A stretch of DNA of 64,000 nt from SIG565 sp045613385 (GTDB lineage Bacteria; Bacillota; Clostridia; Oscillospirales; Acutalibacteraceae). A program made the position numbers and the translations under genes. Positions 36,215 through 45,529 of the stretch are shown piece by piece; the first letter of the stretch is position 1, and each line of letters begins with the position of its first letter. The notes beneath the pieces are model-generated. The model was given only the letters and a program-made list of their open reading frames with translations, had not been told where the DNA came from and made no database searches. The stretch is from the NCBI GenBank assembly GCA_045613385.1, contig JAZLAW010000020.1:119991-183990 (forward strand), given 5' to 3'.

Positions 36215-36532
36215 CTACACCTCCGAAATTATTTTAATTGATTTGCTGTAATCTTCCGTCAACTGTTCTATATGGAATTTAAAACCTTCAAGCACTGCAA
36301 CTGTTTTCTCTGACGGATTTGATACATTAAGCACCATTTTCCCATCGGAAACCTTGATATCGGCCTTATCGCCTACTATCTCAGTTACAGTATTTGCCGC
36401 CATATATGCCGCCGATGATATCGCCGAGCAGACCAGCCGACCTTTTTCATCATCACAGTTTACTGTACTGTGACCACTGATGGAAAAACCATTCAGGACA
36501 TCTCCATCATAAAAAAACCTTACCGAAGTCAT
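36215..36532 (-). CDS. prp: Ribosomal-processing cysteine protease Prp
   Basis: 105 residues (YsxB/DUF464). The catalytic pair is visible as His21 in SISGHS and Cys35 in LVCSAISS. It cleaves the N-terminal extension of L27. Located between rplU and rpmA, 2-4 nt from each. Confidence 0.96.
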   Translation of the reverse strand: MTSVRFFYDGDVLNGFSISGHSTVNCDDEKGRLVCSAISSAAYMAANTVTEIVGDKADIKVSDGKMVLNVSNPSEKTVAVLEGFKFHIEQLTEDYSKSIKIISEV

Positions 36533-36534
36533 AA

Positions 36535-36840
36535 TTAAGCGATTTCGTTAATCTGTACTTTGGTGTAGGGCTGTCTGTGACCCAACTTGCGAGCGCTGCC
36601 TTTTTTGGGTTTGTAGGTGAAAACTGTGATTTTCTTGCCTTTACCGTTCTTAACAACGGTACCCTTAACAACAGCATCTTTCACATAAGGTTTACCAACC
36701 TTAAGGGTTCTGTCCTTTACAGCAACAACCTTATCGAAGATAACCTCTTCATTTTCCTGTGCTTCAAGCTTTTCTACGTAAATTACGCTACCGGGTTCTA
36801 CACGGTACTGCTTTCCGCCTGTTTCAATAATTGCGTACAT
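36535..36840 (-). CDS. rplU: 50S ribosomal protein L21
   Basis: 101 residues. The N-terminal MYAIIETGGKQYRVEPG and the C-terminal YKPKKGSARKLGHRQPYT segments are classical L21. First gene of the L21-Prp-L27 operon, preceded by a structured leader. Confidence 0.98.
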   Translation of the reverse strand: MYAIIETGGKQYRVEPGSVIYVEKLEAQENEEVIFDKVVAVKDRTLKVGKPYVKDAVVKGTVVKNGKGKKITVFTYKPKKGSARKLGHRQPYTKVQINEIA

Positions 36841-36925
36841 CTTTCTGGCACCTGCCTTAATTCAAGTCTCGCTACCTTGGGCGTGCGTATAAGCGCAACT
36901 TTAATAAGCCCACAATATGCGGCTT
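36841..36925 (-). ncRNA. L21 leader (ribosomal protein leader RNA)
   Basis: An untranslated leader of about 80 nt from the promoter at 36930-36958 to the rplU ATG. It contains the GTGGGC ... GCCC pairing around a TTGCGC/GCGC-type inner hairpin and ends in GGCAGGTG. Position and layout fit the Rfam L21 leader of Firmicutes. A covariance search would settle it. Confidence 0.65.
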
Positions 36926-36929
36926 TACC

Positions 36930-36958
36930 ATTCTACCACCAGGCAGACAATTTGTCAA
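36930..36958 (-). promoter_or_regulatory. Promoter of the rplU-prp-rpmA operon
   Basis: Minus strand: perfect TTGACA (36953-36958), 17-nt spacer, TAGAAT (36930-36935). The -35 overlaps the last bases of the upstream C39-like gene. Confidence 0.85.
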
Positions 36959-37335
36959 GCAAAATTTTCTATATCGTTTAATTGCCAATAATACCTACGG
37001 GCAGATGGCGGAAAATCAGTCAGCACACCATATTCCGGGTCATAAAAAAATCCGTTTGCATATAGCGACCAGTGCCAACATTTAGGTGTTTCAAGGCTTA
37101 AAAGCGCAAATTTCGGTAACTGCTCTTTATCCTTTACCGCTATTCTGCTTTTGCCTACCGCTACGCCCAGAACTTCAAATACCGTTTTCATTTGTTTTAA
37201 ATCGGTTTCGGCAAGGGTGCCGCAAAGCTCTACTACCTTTTTTATATCGGTATCGGTGGCCATTGCAATAACCGCCTGTCCGCAAGACAGCGGTGTCGGC
37301 TCATAAATATGTGTAGGATTACTGCTTAGCGGCAT
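36955..37335 (-). CDS. Small papain/C39-like putative cysteine peptidase
   Basis: 126 residues, no signal peptide. A possible catalytic triad is visible: Cys18 in PLSCGQAVIAM, His88 in CWHWSLY and Asp99 in YDPEYG, the order and spacing of C39/papain-like folds. Substrate unknown; some C39-like domains are bacteriocin-leader proteases or inactive. The ATG abuts the cyclophilin stop, so the two are likely co-translated. Confidence 0.6.
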   Translation of the reverse strand: MPLSSNPTHIYEPTPLSCGQAVIAMATDTDIKKVVELCGTLAETDLKQMKTVFEVLGVAVGKSRIAVKDKEQLPKFALLSLETPKCWHWSLYANGFFYDPEYGVLTDFPPSARRYYWQLNDIENFA

Positions 37336-37336
37336 A

Positions 37337-37939
37337 CTATTCTACCGTAATTATATCGATGCCTTCAATTACAACATCGTAGAGCGGCTTGTCGCCCATA
37401 CTAACCTTGGTGGTCGCAATCTTATCGACAGTATTCATCCCTTCAGTAACCTGACCGAAAACAGTATGTTTGAAATCAAGCCAAGGTGTACCGCCTAATT
37501 TTTTATAGTCTTCTACTGTATCAGCCGGAAATCCTGCCATCTCACCCAATTCTTCCATTTGCTCAAGCATATTTTCGGGACAAACATTTGCTTGAACAAT
37601 AAAGAACTGACTGCCATTGGTGTTAGGTCCTGCATTTGCCATACATAGCGCACCACGAATGTTGTGAAGTTCACGGCAGAATTCATCTTCAAAAGAATGT
37701 CCCCAAATTGATTCGCCACCCATACCGGTACCTGTCGGGTCTCCGCCCTGAATCATAAATTCATTTATAACTCTATGAAAAATAATTCCGTTATAATAAT
37801 TGTTCTTTGCGTGTGTGACAAAATTTTCTACCGTTTTTGGCGCGAACTGGGGAAACAACTTAATCTTTATATCTCCCATATTTGTGTGCATTAACGCCAA
37901 GGTATCTCCCTTTACGGCAGGAGTTGTCTGTATACTCAT
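37337..37939 (-). CDS. Peptidyl-prolyl cis-trans isomerase, cyclophilin type
   Basis: 200 residues without signal peptide, hence cytoplasmic. Conserved FHRVINEFMIQGGDPTGTG near 55, NTNGSQFFI near 107 and the C-terminal FGQVTEGM are cyclophilin hallmarks, with the catalytic Arg in FHRV. An insertion of about 35 residues follows SQFFI, seen also in other Clostridia. It is the first gene of a two-gene unit with the C39-like peptidase. Confidence 0.93.
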   Translation of the reverse strand: MSIQTTPAVKGDTLALMHTNMGDIKIKLFPQFAPKTVENFVTHAKNNYYNGIIFHRVINEFMIQGGDPTGTGMGGESIWGHSFEDEFCRELHNIRGALCMANAGPNTNGSQFFIVQANVCPENMLEQMEELGEMAGFPADTVEDYKKLGGTPWLDFKHTVFGQVTEGMNTVDKIATTKVSMGDKPLYDVVIEGIDIITVE

Positions 37940-38014
37940 AAAATTCTTCCCTTTCTTTTTGTTTTCTTACATTTTAACACAAAGCGCACATTTTTTACAA
38001 CTAAAATTTAATAC

Positions 38015-38043
38015 TTGTAAATTCTTGTCACTTATGATAGAAT
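38015..38043 (+). promoter_or_regulatory. Probable promoter of nrdR
   Basis: TTGTAA (38015-38020), 17-nt spacer, TAGAAT (38038-38043). The AATATATT palindrome just downstream weakly recalls an NrdR box. Confidence 0.5.
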
Positions 38044-38079
38044 ATATTGTATACTAAACATTTAAGGAGTACAACTGCT

Positions 38080-38532
38080 ATGAAATGCCCTTATTGCGGT
38101 ACTGAAGACAGCAAAGTAATTGACTCGCGCCCAACCGATGAAGGTGAACGCATTCGCCGTCGCAGAGAATGTCTTAACTGCGCAAAACGTTTCACTACAT
38201 ACGAAATAATAGAAAGTTTACCGATTATTGTCATAAAGAAAGACAAGTCGCGTGAAACCTTTGACAGAAACAAATTATTAAACGGTGTTTTACGTGCTTG
38301 TGACAAACGACAGATTTCAATCAACACTCTTGACAATATGATTGATGAAATCGAATCGACCATTCAGAACTCACTTGACCGCGAAGTAACAAGCGTTAAA
38401 ATTGGTGAACTTGTTATGGAAAAACTCAAAGATATTGACGAAGTAGCCTATGTACGCTTCGCTTCGGTTTACCGCCAGTTCAAAGACATAACGACATTTA
38501 TGGATGAACTTAACAAACTTATTAATAAATAA
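38080..38532 (+). CDS. nrdR: Transcriptional repressor NrdR
   Basis: 150 residues: N-terminal zinc ribbon (CPYCG and CLNC) followed by an ATP-cone domain from about 49. It represses ribonucleotide reductase genes when dATP is bound. AAGGAG lies 10 bases before the ATG at 38080, which starts directly at MKCPYCG; an upstream in-frame ATG is rejected. A strong terminator follows. Confidence 0.97.
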   Translation: MKCPYCGTEDSKVIDSRPTDEGERIRRRRECLNCAKRFTTYEIIESLPIIVIKKDKSRETFDRNKLLNGVLRACDKRQISINTLDNMIDEIESTIQNSLDREVTSVKIGELVMEKLKDIDEVAYVRFASVYRQFKDITTFMDELNKLINK

Positions 38533-38535
38533 CTA

Positions 38536-38566
38536 AAAAGCAGGGTTTCCCCTGCTTTTATTTTAT
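38536..38566 (+). terminator. Terminator after nrdR
   Basis: Stem AAAAGCAGGG / CCCTGCTTTT with a 4-nt loop and following T-rich tail. Confidence 0.85.
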
Positions 38567-38587
38567 ATTCTAATCACAATCTTTTTC

Positions 38588-38616
38588 TTGTATTTTTGCC
38601 TATATAATGATATAAT
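38588..38616 (+). promoter_or_regulatory. Promoter of gltX-glnS-nif3
   Basis: TTGTAT (38588-38593), 17-nt spacer, TATAAT (38611-38616). Confidence 0.7.
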
Positions 38617-38647
38617 TTAATGTAATTATACAAATGGGGTGGAAAAT

Positions 38648-40309
38648 TTGACACAGAATGAAAAAATGGCAGAACTTTTATTGCCGGATATTAAAAACAC
38701 ACCTGAATATTATGAAGAAATGTATCCTGAACGTAAATTGCCTGAAGGCGCACGTGTTGTTCGCGTAGCGCCGTCTCCTACAGGTTATTTGCATTTGGGT
38801 ACTCTTTTTGCTGCACTTGTGAATCGCATTACTGCAACATCTACCGGCGGTGTTTTCTTCACACGAATCGAAGATACTGACAAAAAAAGAGAAGTAGATG
38901 GCGGTATTGAAGACATCATAGACGGTCTTAACCGTTTCGGCATTACCATAGATGAAGGTTTTACCGTCGGCTCTCAACAGTCGGGAAACTACGGACCGTA
39001 TAAACAGAGTATGCGTGCGGAAATCTACCAGACATACGTTAAAAAATTAATTAAAGAAGGTCTTGCCTACCCTTGCTTCTGTACCGCTGAAGAACTCGAA
39101 CGGGTACGCGAAACACAAGAACAAAATAAAATCCGTACCGGTTATCACGGTGAATATGCGCGTCACCGCAATATCACCTTTGAAGAAGCAGAACAACTTA
39201 TAAAAAGCGGTAAGCCCTATGTTATCCGCCTTAAATCTCCGGGAAATGAAGCCAACCGCATAACATTTGAAGATGGAATCAAGGGTAAAATAGAAATGCC
39301 CGAGAATGATGAAGACTTTGTTCTTTTAAAATCAGACGGCATACCCACATATCATTTTGCACACGCAATCGATGACCATCTTATGCACACAACACACGTA
39401 ATCCGTGGCGACGAATGGATTTCTTCGGTTCCAAAACATATCCAGCTTTTCCGTTTGCTCGGTTTTAAACCGCCGAAGTTTGCACATGTGGCGCCTATTA
39501 TGAAACTTGATAACGGAGCCAAGCGCAAAATTTCCAAGCGTAAAGACCCGGAAGCTGCTGTAAGGTTTTTTGCAGAGCAAGGATACGAAAGCGAAAATGT
39601 TATTGAATATTTAATGACCATCGCATCCTCAGACTTTGAAGACTGGCGCAGAGCTAACCCCACCCTTTCTTATAAAGATTTTAAATTTAATCTTAAGAAA
39701 ATGAGTGTTTCGGGCGCTCTGTACGATGAAAATAAGTTGCTCGATGTAAGCAAAAACAGAATTGCACTTCTTAAATCAGATGAAGTTTACCAAAAGTTGA
39801 CTGACTGGGCAAAAGAGTTTGATAATGAGTTTTATACCCTTTTGACAAGAAATGAAAAATACACAAAAAGTATTTTGGCAATAGACCGTGACAATTCACA
39901 AAAGCCGCGTAAAGATTTAGCAAAATGGAATGAGGCAAAAGATTTTTATGCTTATTTCTTTAACGAAACTTTCACTCCCTGCTATTCTCTACCTGAGCAC
40001 ATTTCAAAAGCCGATGCCGCTACATTCTTAAAAGAATATGCTGCAATTTATAATCCTGATTTAGACCGACAGGAATGGTTTGGCCAGATTAAAGAGATTG
40101 CGCCAAAACTCAACTTTGCTGCAGAAACTAAAGAATATAAGGCAAACCCTGAAGCCTATAAAGGACACGCGGGTGACCTTAGCACTGTGCTTAGAATTGC
40201 CATAACCGGCAGAACCAACACTCCCGACCTTTGCAGTATTATGCAGGTTCTGGGTAAAGAAGAATGTTTAAAACGAATAGAAAATACCATAAATAATTTA
40301 GGGGTGTAA
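38648..40309 (+). CDS. gltX: Glutamate--tRNA ligase
   Basis: 553 residues, longer than the usual 480-490 because of an N-terminal extension of about 40 and extra C-terminal sequence. Class I synthetase: the HIGH motif reads HLGT in PSPTGYLHLGTL, ARIEDTD-like TRIEDTD follows, and KMSKS reads KISKR in KRKISKRKDP. GGGGTGG lies before TTG at 38648; a GTG at 38639 is part of that site. With glnS next to it, this enzyme probably charges tRNA-Glu only. Confidence 0.93.
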   Translation: MTQNEKMAELLLPDIKNTPEYYEEMYPERKLPEGARVVRVAPSPTGYLHLGTLFAALVNRITATSTGGVFFTRIEDTDKKREVDGGIEDIIDGLNRFGITIDEGFTVGSQQSGNYGPYKQSMRAEIYQTYVKKLIKEGLAYPCFCTAEELERVRETQEQNKIRTGYHGEYARHRNITFEEAEQLIKSGKPYVIRLKSPGNEANRITFEDGIKGKIEMPENDEDFVLLKSDGIPTYHFAHAIDDHLMHTTHVIRGDEWISSVPKHIQLFRLLGFKPPKFAHVAPIMKLDNGAKRKISKRKDPEAAVRFFAEQGYESENVIEYLMTIASSDFEDWRRANPTLSYKDFKFNLKKMSVSGALYDENKLLDVSKNRIALLKSDEVYQKLTDWAKEFDNEFYTLLTRNEKYTKSILAIDRDNSQKPRKDLAKWNEAKDFYAYFFNETFTPCYSLPEHISKADAATFLKEYAAIYNPDLDRQEWFGQIKEIAPKLNFAAETKEYKANPEAYKGHAGDLSTVLRIAITGRTNTPDLCSIMQVLGKEECLKRIENTINNLGV

Positions 40310-40311
40310 AT

Positions 40312-42003
40312 ATGTCAGAAAATATAAATTCAGTAGAAACTGAAAACACCATACAGTCCAACTTTATCTGGGACTTTATTGATGAAGATTTACGCGAAGG
40401 CGTCTATGAAGAAGTTCAGACCCGTTTCCCGCCCGAACCGAACGGATACCTTCATATCGGTCACGCAAAGGCAATATGCATAGATTTTGGTACTGCTCAG
40501 AAATATTCGGGCAGATGTAATCTACGCCTTGATGACACAAATCCCACAAAGGAAGATGTGGAATATGTTGAAGCCATAAAAGAAGATATTGAATGGCTCG
40601 GCTTTAAATGGGATAATGTTTATTTCGCATCTGATTATTTTGATTTTATATACGAATGCGCATTAAGACTTATTGATAAAGGATTGGCATACGTTGATGA
40701 ATCAAGCGCAGATGAGATTAAGGCTATGCGCGGCACCCTTACCGAAGCCGGAATTGAGAGTCCGTATCGAAACAGACCGATAGATGAAACGAAAGATTTG
40801 TTCCGTAGAATGACCGAAGGCGAATTTGAAAACGGCACTATGGTTTTACGCGCCAAAATCGATATGACTTCATCAAATATGAATATGCGCGACCCTGTTA
40901 TTTACCGTATATTGAAGGCTCACCACCACCGCACAGGCGATAAGTGGTGTGTCTATCCTATGTACGACTTTGCTCATCCGCTTTCCGATGCCAAAGAAGG
41001 TGTCACTCACTCTCTATGTTCTCTTGAGTTTGAAAATCACCGTCCTCTTTATGACTGGTTCCTGAAAGCGCTTGATATACCTACTCCGCCGCGCCAGATT
41101 GAATTTGCAAGAATGAATGTAAACTACACGCTCACAAGTAAGCGCAAATGTTTAAAACTTGTTAATGATTCTTTAGTCAGCGGTTGGGATGACCCGAGAA
41201 TGGCCACTATTTGCGGTATGCGCCGCCGTGGCTACCCTGCCGAAGCTATACGCGAATTCGTTAATAAAATCGGCGTGTCAAAAGCATACAGTGTTATTGA
41301 CTACGCGCTTCTTGAATCTTGCGTAAGGGATTACCTGAACACAAACGCTGACAGAGCTATGGCGGTTCTTCGACCGCTCAAAGTGGTTATAGACAACTAT
41401 CCTGATGGAAAAACCGATGAAATACAGGTTGATATTAACCCAAATAAACCCGAACTCGGCAAAAAGACCGTTACTTTTTCGAAGGAAATATTCATCGAAC
41501 AGGATGACTTTATGTTAAATCCGCCCGGAAAATATTTCCGACTTTGTCCTGAAAAAGAAGTACGTTTAAAAGGCGCTTACTACATTAAATATGCTTCTCA
41601 CGAAACCGATGAAAACGGTAATATCACCGTAGTTCACGCAACTTATGACACCGAATCTTTCGGCGGTGAAACCCCCGATGGCAGAAAAGTAAAAGGTACA
41701 CTGCATTGGGTTAATGCAAACAACTGCGCTGATGCTACAGTACGCCTTTATGATAGACTTTTCAACGTAGAAAACCCATCTGATGAAGAAGGTGTAGAGT
41801 CGTTTGCAGATAATCTTAATCCTGAATCCCTTATCGTAATCGAAAACTGCAAGGTTGATGCAGATTTAGTTAATGCCAAGGTGGGCGACACTTTCCAGTT
41901 TATGCGCCAGGGTTATTTCTGTATAGATAAGGATTCCGAAAACGGTAAACTTATTTTTAACCGCACTGTCGCGCTTAAAGATTCGTTTGCTAAAAAGGTA
42001 TAA
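40312..42003 (+). CDS. glnS: Glutamine--tRNA ligase
   Basis: 563 residues. HIGH motif in PPEPNGYLHIGHAKA (near 41), the LRLDDTNP block, and the KMSKS-like TLTSKRK near 272; the C-terminal beta-barrel anticodon domain is complete. Direct GlnRS makes the amidation route (GatCAB) unnecessary for Gln. It lies 2 nt after gltX, so both are co-expressed. Confidence 0.96.
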   Translation: MSENINSVETENTIQSNFIWDFIDEDLREGVYEEVQTRFPPEPNGYLHIGHAKAICIDFGTAQKYSGRCNLRLDDTNPTKEDVEYVEAIKEDIEWLGFKWDNVYFASDYFDFIYECALRLIDKGLAYVDESSADEIKAMRGTLTEAGIESPYRNRPIDETKDLFRRMTEGEFENGTMVLRAKIDMTSSNMNMRDPVIYRILKAHHHRTGDKWCVYPMYDFAHPLSDAKEGVTHSLCSLEFENHRPLYDWFLKALDIPTPPRQIEFARMNVNYTLTSKRKCLKLVNDSLVSGWDDPRMATICGMRRRGYPAEAIREFVNKIGVSKAYSVIDYALLESCVRDYLNTNADRAMAVLRPLKVVIDNYPDGKTDEIQVDINPNKPELGKKTVTFSKEIFIEQDDFMLNPPGKYFRLCPEKEVRLKGAYYIKYASHETDENGNITVVHATYDTESFGGETPDGRKVKGTLHWVNANNCADATVRLYDRLFNVENPSDEEGVESFADNLNPESLIVIENCKVDADLVNAKVGDTFQFMRQGYFCIDKDSENGKLIFNRTVALKDSFAKKV

Positions 42004-42006
42004 AAA

Positions 42007-42768
42007 ATGACTGTAAAAGATATTTATAAATTTTTAGATGAAAAATTCCCTTTCTCATTGGCGCTTGACTGGGATAACTCAGGTTTGCTTATAGGTGACA
42101 GTAATGCTACGGTAACAAAAGCCATAGTTACACTCGACTGCACAAAAGATGCGGTTCAAGCCGCTATCAAGTGTGGCGCCGAGCTCATTATAAGCCATCA
42201 CCCCGTGATTTTCTCGGGAATTAAATCGGTAACCAGTGATAGTATCGTTCACAAACTTATAGAAAATAAAATTTCGGTTATATCTGCGCATACTAATTTA
42301 GATATAGCGGATGGTGGTGTCAATACCCACCTTTGTGAAGCGCTTGGACTTAAAAACATTAAAACGGTTATGACAGATGACGGCTTTGCTTTCAAAACAG
42401 GTATACTTGGTGCCGAATATTCCCCAAAAGAATTTGCCGAATTTGTAAGTCGCAGACTTTCTGTTCCCGTAAGATACACCGCAGGAAAGAAATTTGTTAA
42501 AACAGTTGCTGTTTGCGGCGGAAGCGGCGGAGATTTGTTGGGAGCCGCTGCTAAATGTGCCGACGTTTTAGTTACAGCCGACATAAAACACAATTTTTTT
42601 ATAGAGGCCGATACGCTTGGTTTTACAATTATAGATGGCGGCCATTTTAATACCGAAGATGTAGTTATAGAACCGTTAAAAAATATTTTAAGCAAACAAT
42701 TTAATGACATAGAGTTTATAACTAATCACACAAATGTTATAATGACTGTAGTTAATCAAAACTCATAG
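42007..42768 (+). CDS. Nif3-like dinuclear metal centre protein (YqfO/YbgI)
   Basis: 253 residues, single-domain form without the middle insertion of Bacillus YqfO. Metal ligands appear as SHHPVIFS near 61, SAHTNLD near 94 and the C-terminal TNHTNVI. The family forms hexameric rings; proposed as GTP cyclohydrolase type 1 in some annotations, but the role is not established. Starts 3 nt after glnS. Confidence 0.9.
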   Translation: MTVKDIYKFLDEKFPFSLALDWDNSGLLIGDSNATVTKAIVTLDCTKDAVQAAIKCGAELIISHHPVIFSGIKSVTSDSIVHKLIENKISVISAHTNLDIADGGVNTHLCEALGLKNIKTVMTDDGFAFKTGILGAEYSPKEFAEFVSRRLSVPVRYTAGKKFVKTVAVCGGSGGDLLGAAAKCADVLVTADIKHNFFIEADTLGFTIIDGGHFNTEDVVIEPLKNILSKQFNDIEFITNHTNVIMTVVNQNS

Positions 42769-42865
42769 AAGCGTTCCGATAATCCACTTATAAAGTGGCT
42801 TTGGCAAAACAGGGTTGTTCCGCTTAACCTATTCCATTATAAATCATATCCGAGGATACTAAAAT

Positions 42866-43792
42866 ATGTTAGATAACTTAATAGCAGTAGCCGGGCAGGT
42901 CCTTATGCTATTTATTATGATACTTGTCGGATTTATTTTGGGCAAAGCAAAACTGCTGAAAACAGAATCTGTCAAAGCACTTACCGACCTTGTATTATAT
43001 GTAGCAACTCCTGCGGCTATTTTGCAGTCGTTCGCGAGTGAAACAAGAACGGTTGAAAAAAGCCGTAATCTTGTGTTAGTTTTTATCGCTGCACTGCTTA
43101 TACACATTGTAACTATATTAATCACTAAATTCCTTATCCGTGACAAAGATGACAGAAAGCGGAGAATTCTTCGTTTCTCGGTTATTTTTTCAAACTGCGG
43201 ATACATGTCGTTTCCGCTTCAAAAAGCCATTTTAGGAGATATAGGCGTATTTTACGGTGCTATGTTTGTTGCCGTTTTCAATTTGGTGCTTTGGACATAC
43301 GGAGCCTATCTTACAAGCGGCGACAAAAAGAGCATTAGCATCAAACGAATTCTTTTAAATCCTACAATAATAGGTGTTATTCTCTCGGTACTGATTTATG
43401 CCTTGCAAATTAAACTGCCATCTTTTCTTTCGGGTGCCGTAACAGGACTTGGTAATTTAAACACACCGCTTCCTATGATTATTATTGGATTTAATCTATC
43501 CGCCTTCCCGCTTGTACAGTTATTTACTGACAAATCGGTTTACTGGCCGAGCTTACAGCGTTTACTGTTAATACCCTCTGTCGCGATCGGCATAATGCTG
43601 CTTCTAAGCATAAAGGGTATTCCGTTTATTGCTTGTACAGTTGCCGCATCGGCACCGAGTGCTGCAGTTGCCGCGATGTTTGCAACAAAACACGGACTTG
43701 ATGCTTCACTCGCCTCAAAGATCGTTTCACTTACAACCGTAATTTCAATTTTAACCATGCCTGCATTTGTAGCTTTATCACAAATAATATAA
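42866..43792 (+). CDS. AEC family transporter (auxin efflux carrier/malate permease type)
   Basis: 308 residues, about ten membrane helices in two five-helix repeats. FSNCGYMSFP near 109 and the C-terminal AASAPSAAVAAMFA are characteristic. Members move malate, malonate or other organic anions; the substrate here is not known. GAGGAT precedes the ATG. The 97-nt gap before it contains a small hairpin (CCACTT/AAGTGG at 42786-42800) and no recognised promoter. Confidence 0.88.
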   Translation: MLDNLIAVAGQVLMLFIMILVGFILGKAKLLKTESVKALTDLVLYVATPAAILQSFASETRTVEKSRNLVLVFIAALLIHIVTILITKFLIRDKDDRKRRILRFSVIFSNCGYMSFPLQKAILGDIGVFYGAMFVAVFNLVLWTYGAYLTSGDKKSISIKRILLNPTIIGVILSVLIYALQIKLPSFLSGAVTGLGNLNTPLPMIIIGFNLSAFPLVQLFTDKSVYWPSLQRLLLIPSVAIGIMLLLSIKGIPFIACTVAASAPSAAVAAMFATKHGLDASLASKIVSLTTVISILTMPAFVALSQII

Positions 43793-43826
43793 AAAAATCC
43801 ATCTCAAAAGAGATGGATTTTTATTT
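43790..43826. terminator. Bidirectional terminator
   Basis: Stem AAAAATCCATCTC / GAGATGGATTTTT with AAAA loop, between the convergent AEC and glycosidase-like genes. Confidence 0.88.
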
Positions 43827-43827
43827 T

Positions 43828-45430
43828 TTAAAACTCTGCAAATAACCACTCACCCGAATTTAATATAACCTTATAACTATCTCCGTTATACTCAATGTTT
43901 GTATTACTTTCGAGCACTTGTAAAACTTTGCCACATTTGAGCGAAACGGTAACCTCTGCTCTGCCTTCTTCCAAGTAAACGTCACCCTTTTCTAAATCTC
44001 TAACAATACCATTATTATTAAATATTGAAAGATAGAAGCCGTCGTTTATTTTATTAACAAACCAATGTACGTTACCCGAAACCACACACGGCAAAATTTC
44101 ATTTAATTTATCAGCAATTTCGGTAATATCAATAATATTATTATGTTGTTTTGCAAACTCAGGATTAAAGGTTAAATCGACCAAATATTCATAGTTGTTA
44201 ATGGTTTCATATCCTTCAACAACAATATCCATAGCATCAGGTAAAACAGGATTTTTAAGGCAGATATTCTCGTTGCCTACCATTGGATGTGATGTGGCAA
44301 ATATCTTATATAAGCTTTCCTTAACCTTTTTCATTTTTACTTCAAGTTCTTCGCTTGCAAGGAAATTCTTGTGCCAATTTGGTTGCCATTTTTCAAGTTC
44401 CGGGAACTCAACGAATGGGATTTCTTTTGGTATTACAACGGCAATCGGAGTATATTGTTCACCTATTTCGGTGTATTTTCTTGTAAACTTGAGGAAATCC
44501 AACTTAACCTGCCCATAAGGGGTAATTTCAAAATCTTTCCAATCATAGAACACGTTTCTCATACCGTGTTCTTCACTCATAAATTTAGCACCGGCAAGAT
44601 AGCCATAGTACTGCATTCTTTTTTGAATAGAACGAGAAAAACCTGCATTTTCTCCGGCGGCCGTATAAGTCTCACCGATATCAGCATTAAACCATTCGTG
44701 TTTACCGTCTTTTTGGAAGTTGGTGCATTTGGTTCCAATTCCCTCAATTGTTCTCCACGGCTCTACATATACTCCAAAGTCAACATTTTTTCTCGAGATA
44801 CACCACGAGCAAATGCCATTTGCATATTCATATAGGATGTCTGCTCGCCGCACTCACAAAAGAAATGTTTTGTGTTCCACTGTACTTCATCGTGTTGTTG
44901 CGCAATAACGGAATCGCACGGGATAAGTGTGTCTCCCGTCAATTCTTGTCGGGTTAAATATAGGCGTTTTAATTCCGCCATAAGTTCATCATAGCTATTA
45001 GGGCAACCGAATTTTTCAAAATCAAATTCATCCTGAACTTCCAAGAACGGAACCGCTGTTTGTGGGAATTTTTCCTTGAGTGCCGCTACAATATTTTCTG
45101 CAGTCCACGCCTTTTCTTCGCCCAAACAATTTTTTATACGAATAATATCGTTTATGTAATTGGTGTTCCACTCATGCATTTGAAATCCGTAAAACTTATC
45201 GCCTAAAAGACTTTTATACTCATTTACTAAATCCCAATCATAATTGTACAGACTAAACATTCCACCGCCTTGTAGACGGTCTATATAAAACGGGCATTTG
45301 TTTTCCTTTAAATAATTATATAAATCTCCACCCTTTTTGCCACATTATTGAAATTCATAAAATCATCTTCGGGTTGTCTGACATATTGAACAAAACGAAT
45401 ACCATCATTTTCACCTACAAGAACCCGCAT
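43828..45430 (-). pseudogene. Frameshifted glycoside-hydrolase-like gene
   Basis: One protein of about 534 residues is spread over three frames. Segment 1 starts at ATG 45430 (MRVLVGENDGIRFVQYV). It shifts at an A5 run (45334-45338) into segment 2, which carries GGDLYNYLKE, FYIDRLQGGG and the long middle. A second shift at an A6 run (44786-44791) gives segment 3 with FGVYVEPWRT, FYDWKDFEITPYG and the C-terminal beta region. Adding one A at each run restores a continuous frame. It resembles a TIM-barrel glycosidase with a C-terminal beta-sandwich, but I do not recognise the family. It may be a true pseudogene or reflect sequencing error in homopolymers. Confidence 0.7.
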
Positions 45431-45500
45431 CAATTTGTGCCCGCCAGGTTTCAGGCATATAACAATGAAAATAAGTAAACATATATTGTCTTTCTAAACG

Positions 45501-45527
45501 AAAATCCTTAAAAGAAGGATTTTTGTT
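45501..45527 (-). terminator. Hairpin terminator after serS
   Basis: Stem AAAATCCTT / AAGGATTTT with a 5-nt loop at 45501-45523. The stronger T run is on the plus strand, where no gene ends. Confidence 0.55.
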
Positions 45528-45529
45528 TT

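Noticed and set aside
38038..38055. NrdR box before nrdR
   Set aside because: Only AATATATT agrees with the core; a second box is not seen at the usual spacing.
44763..44853. Programmed -1 frameshifting at the A6 run of the glycosidase-like gene
   Set aside because: A second shift upstream is also needed and no stimulatory stem was seen; an indel is simpler.
45431..45482. An upstream extension of the glycosidase-like gene starting MFTYFHCYMPETW
   Set aside because: It would require a third frameshift. ATG 45430 begins a sensible N-terminus in the frame that follows.
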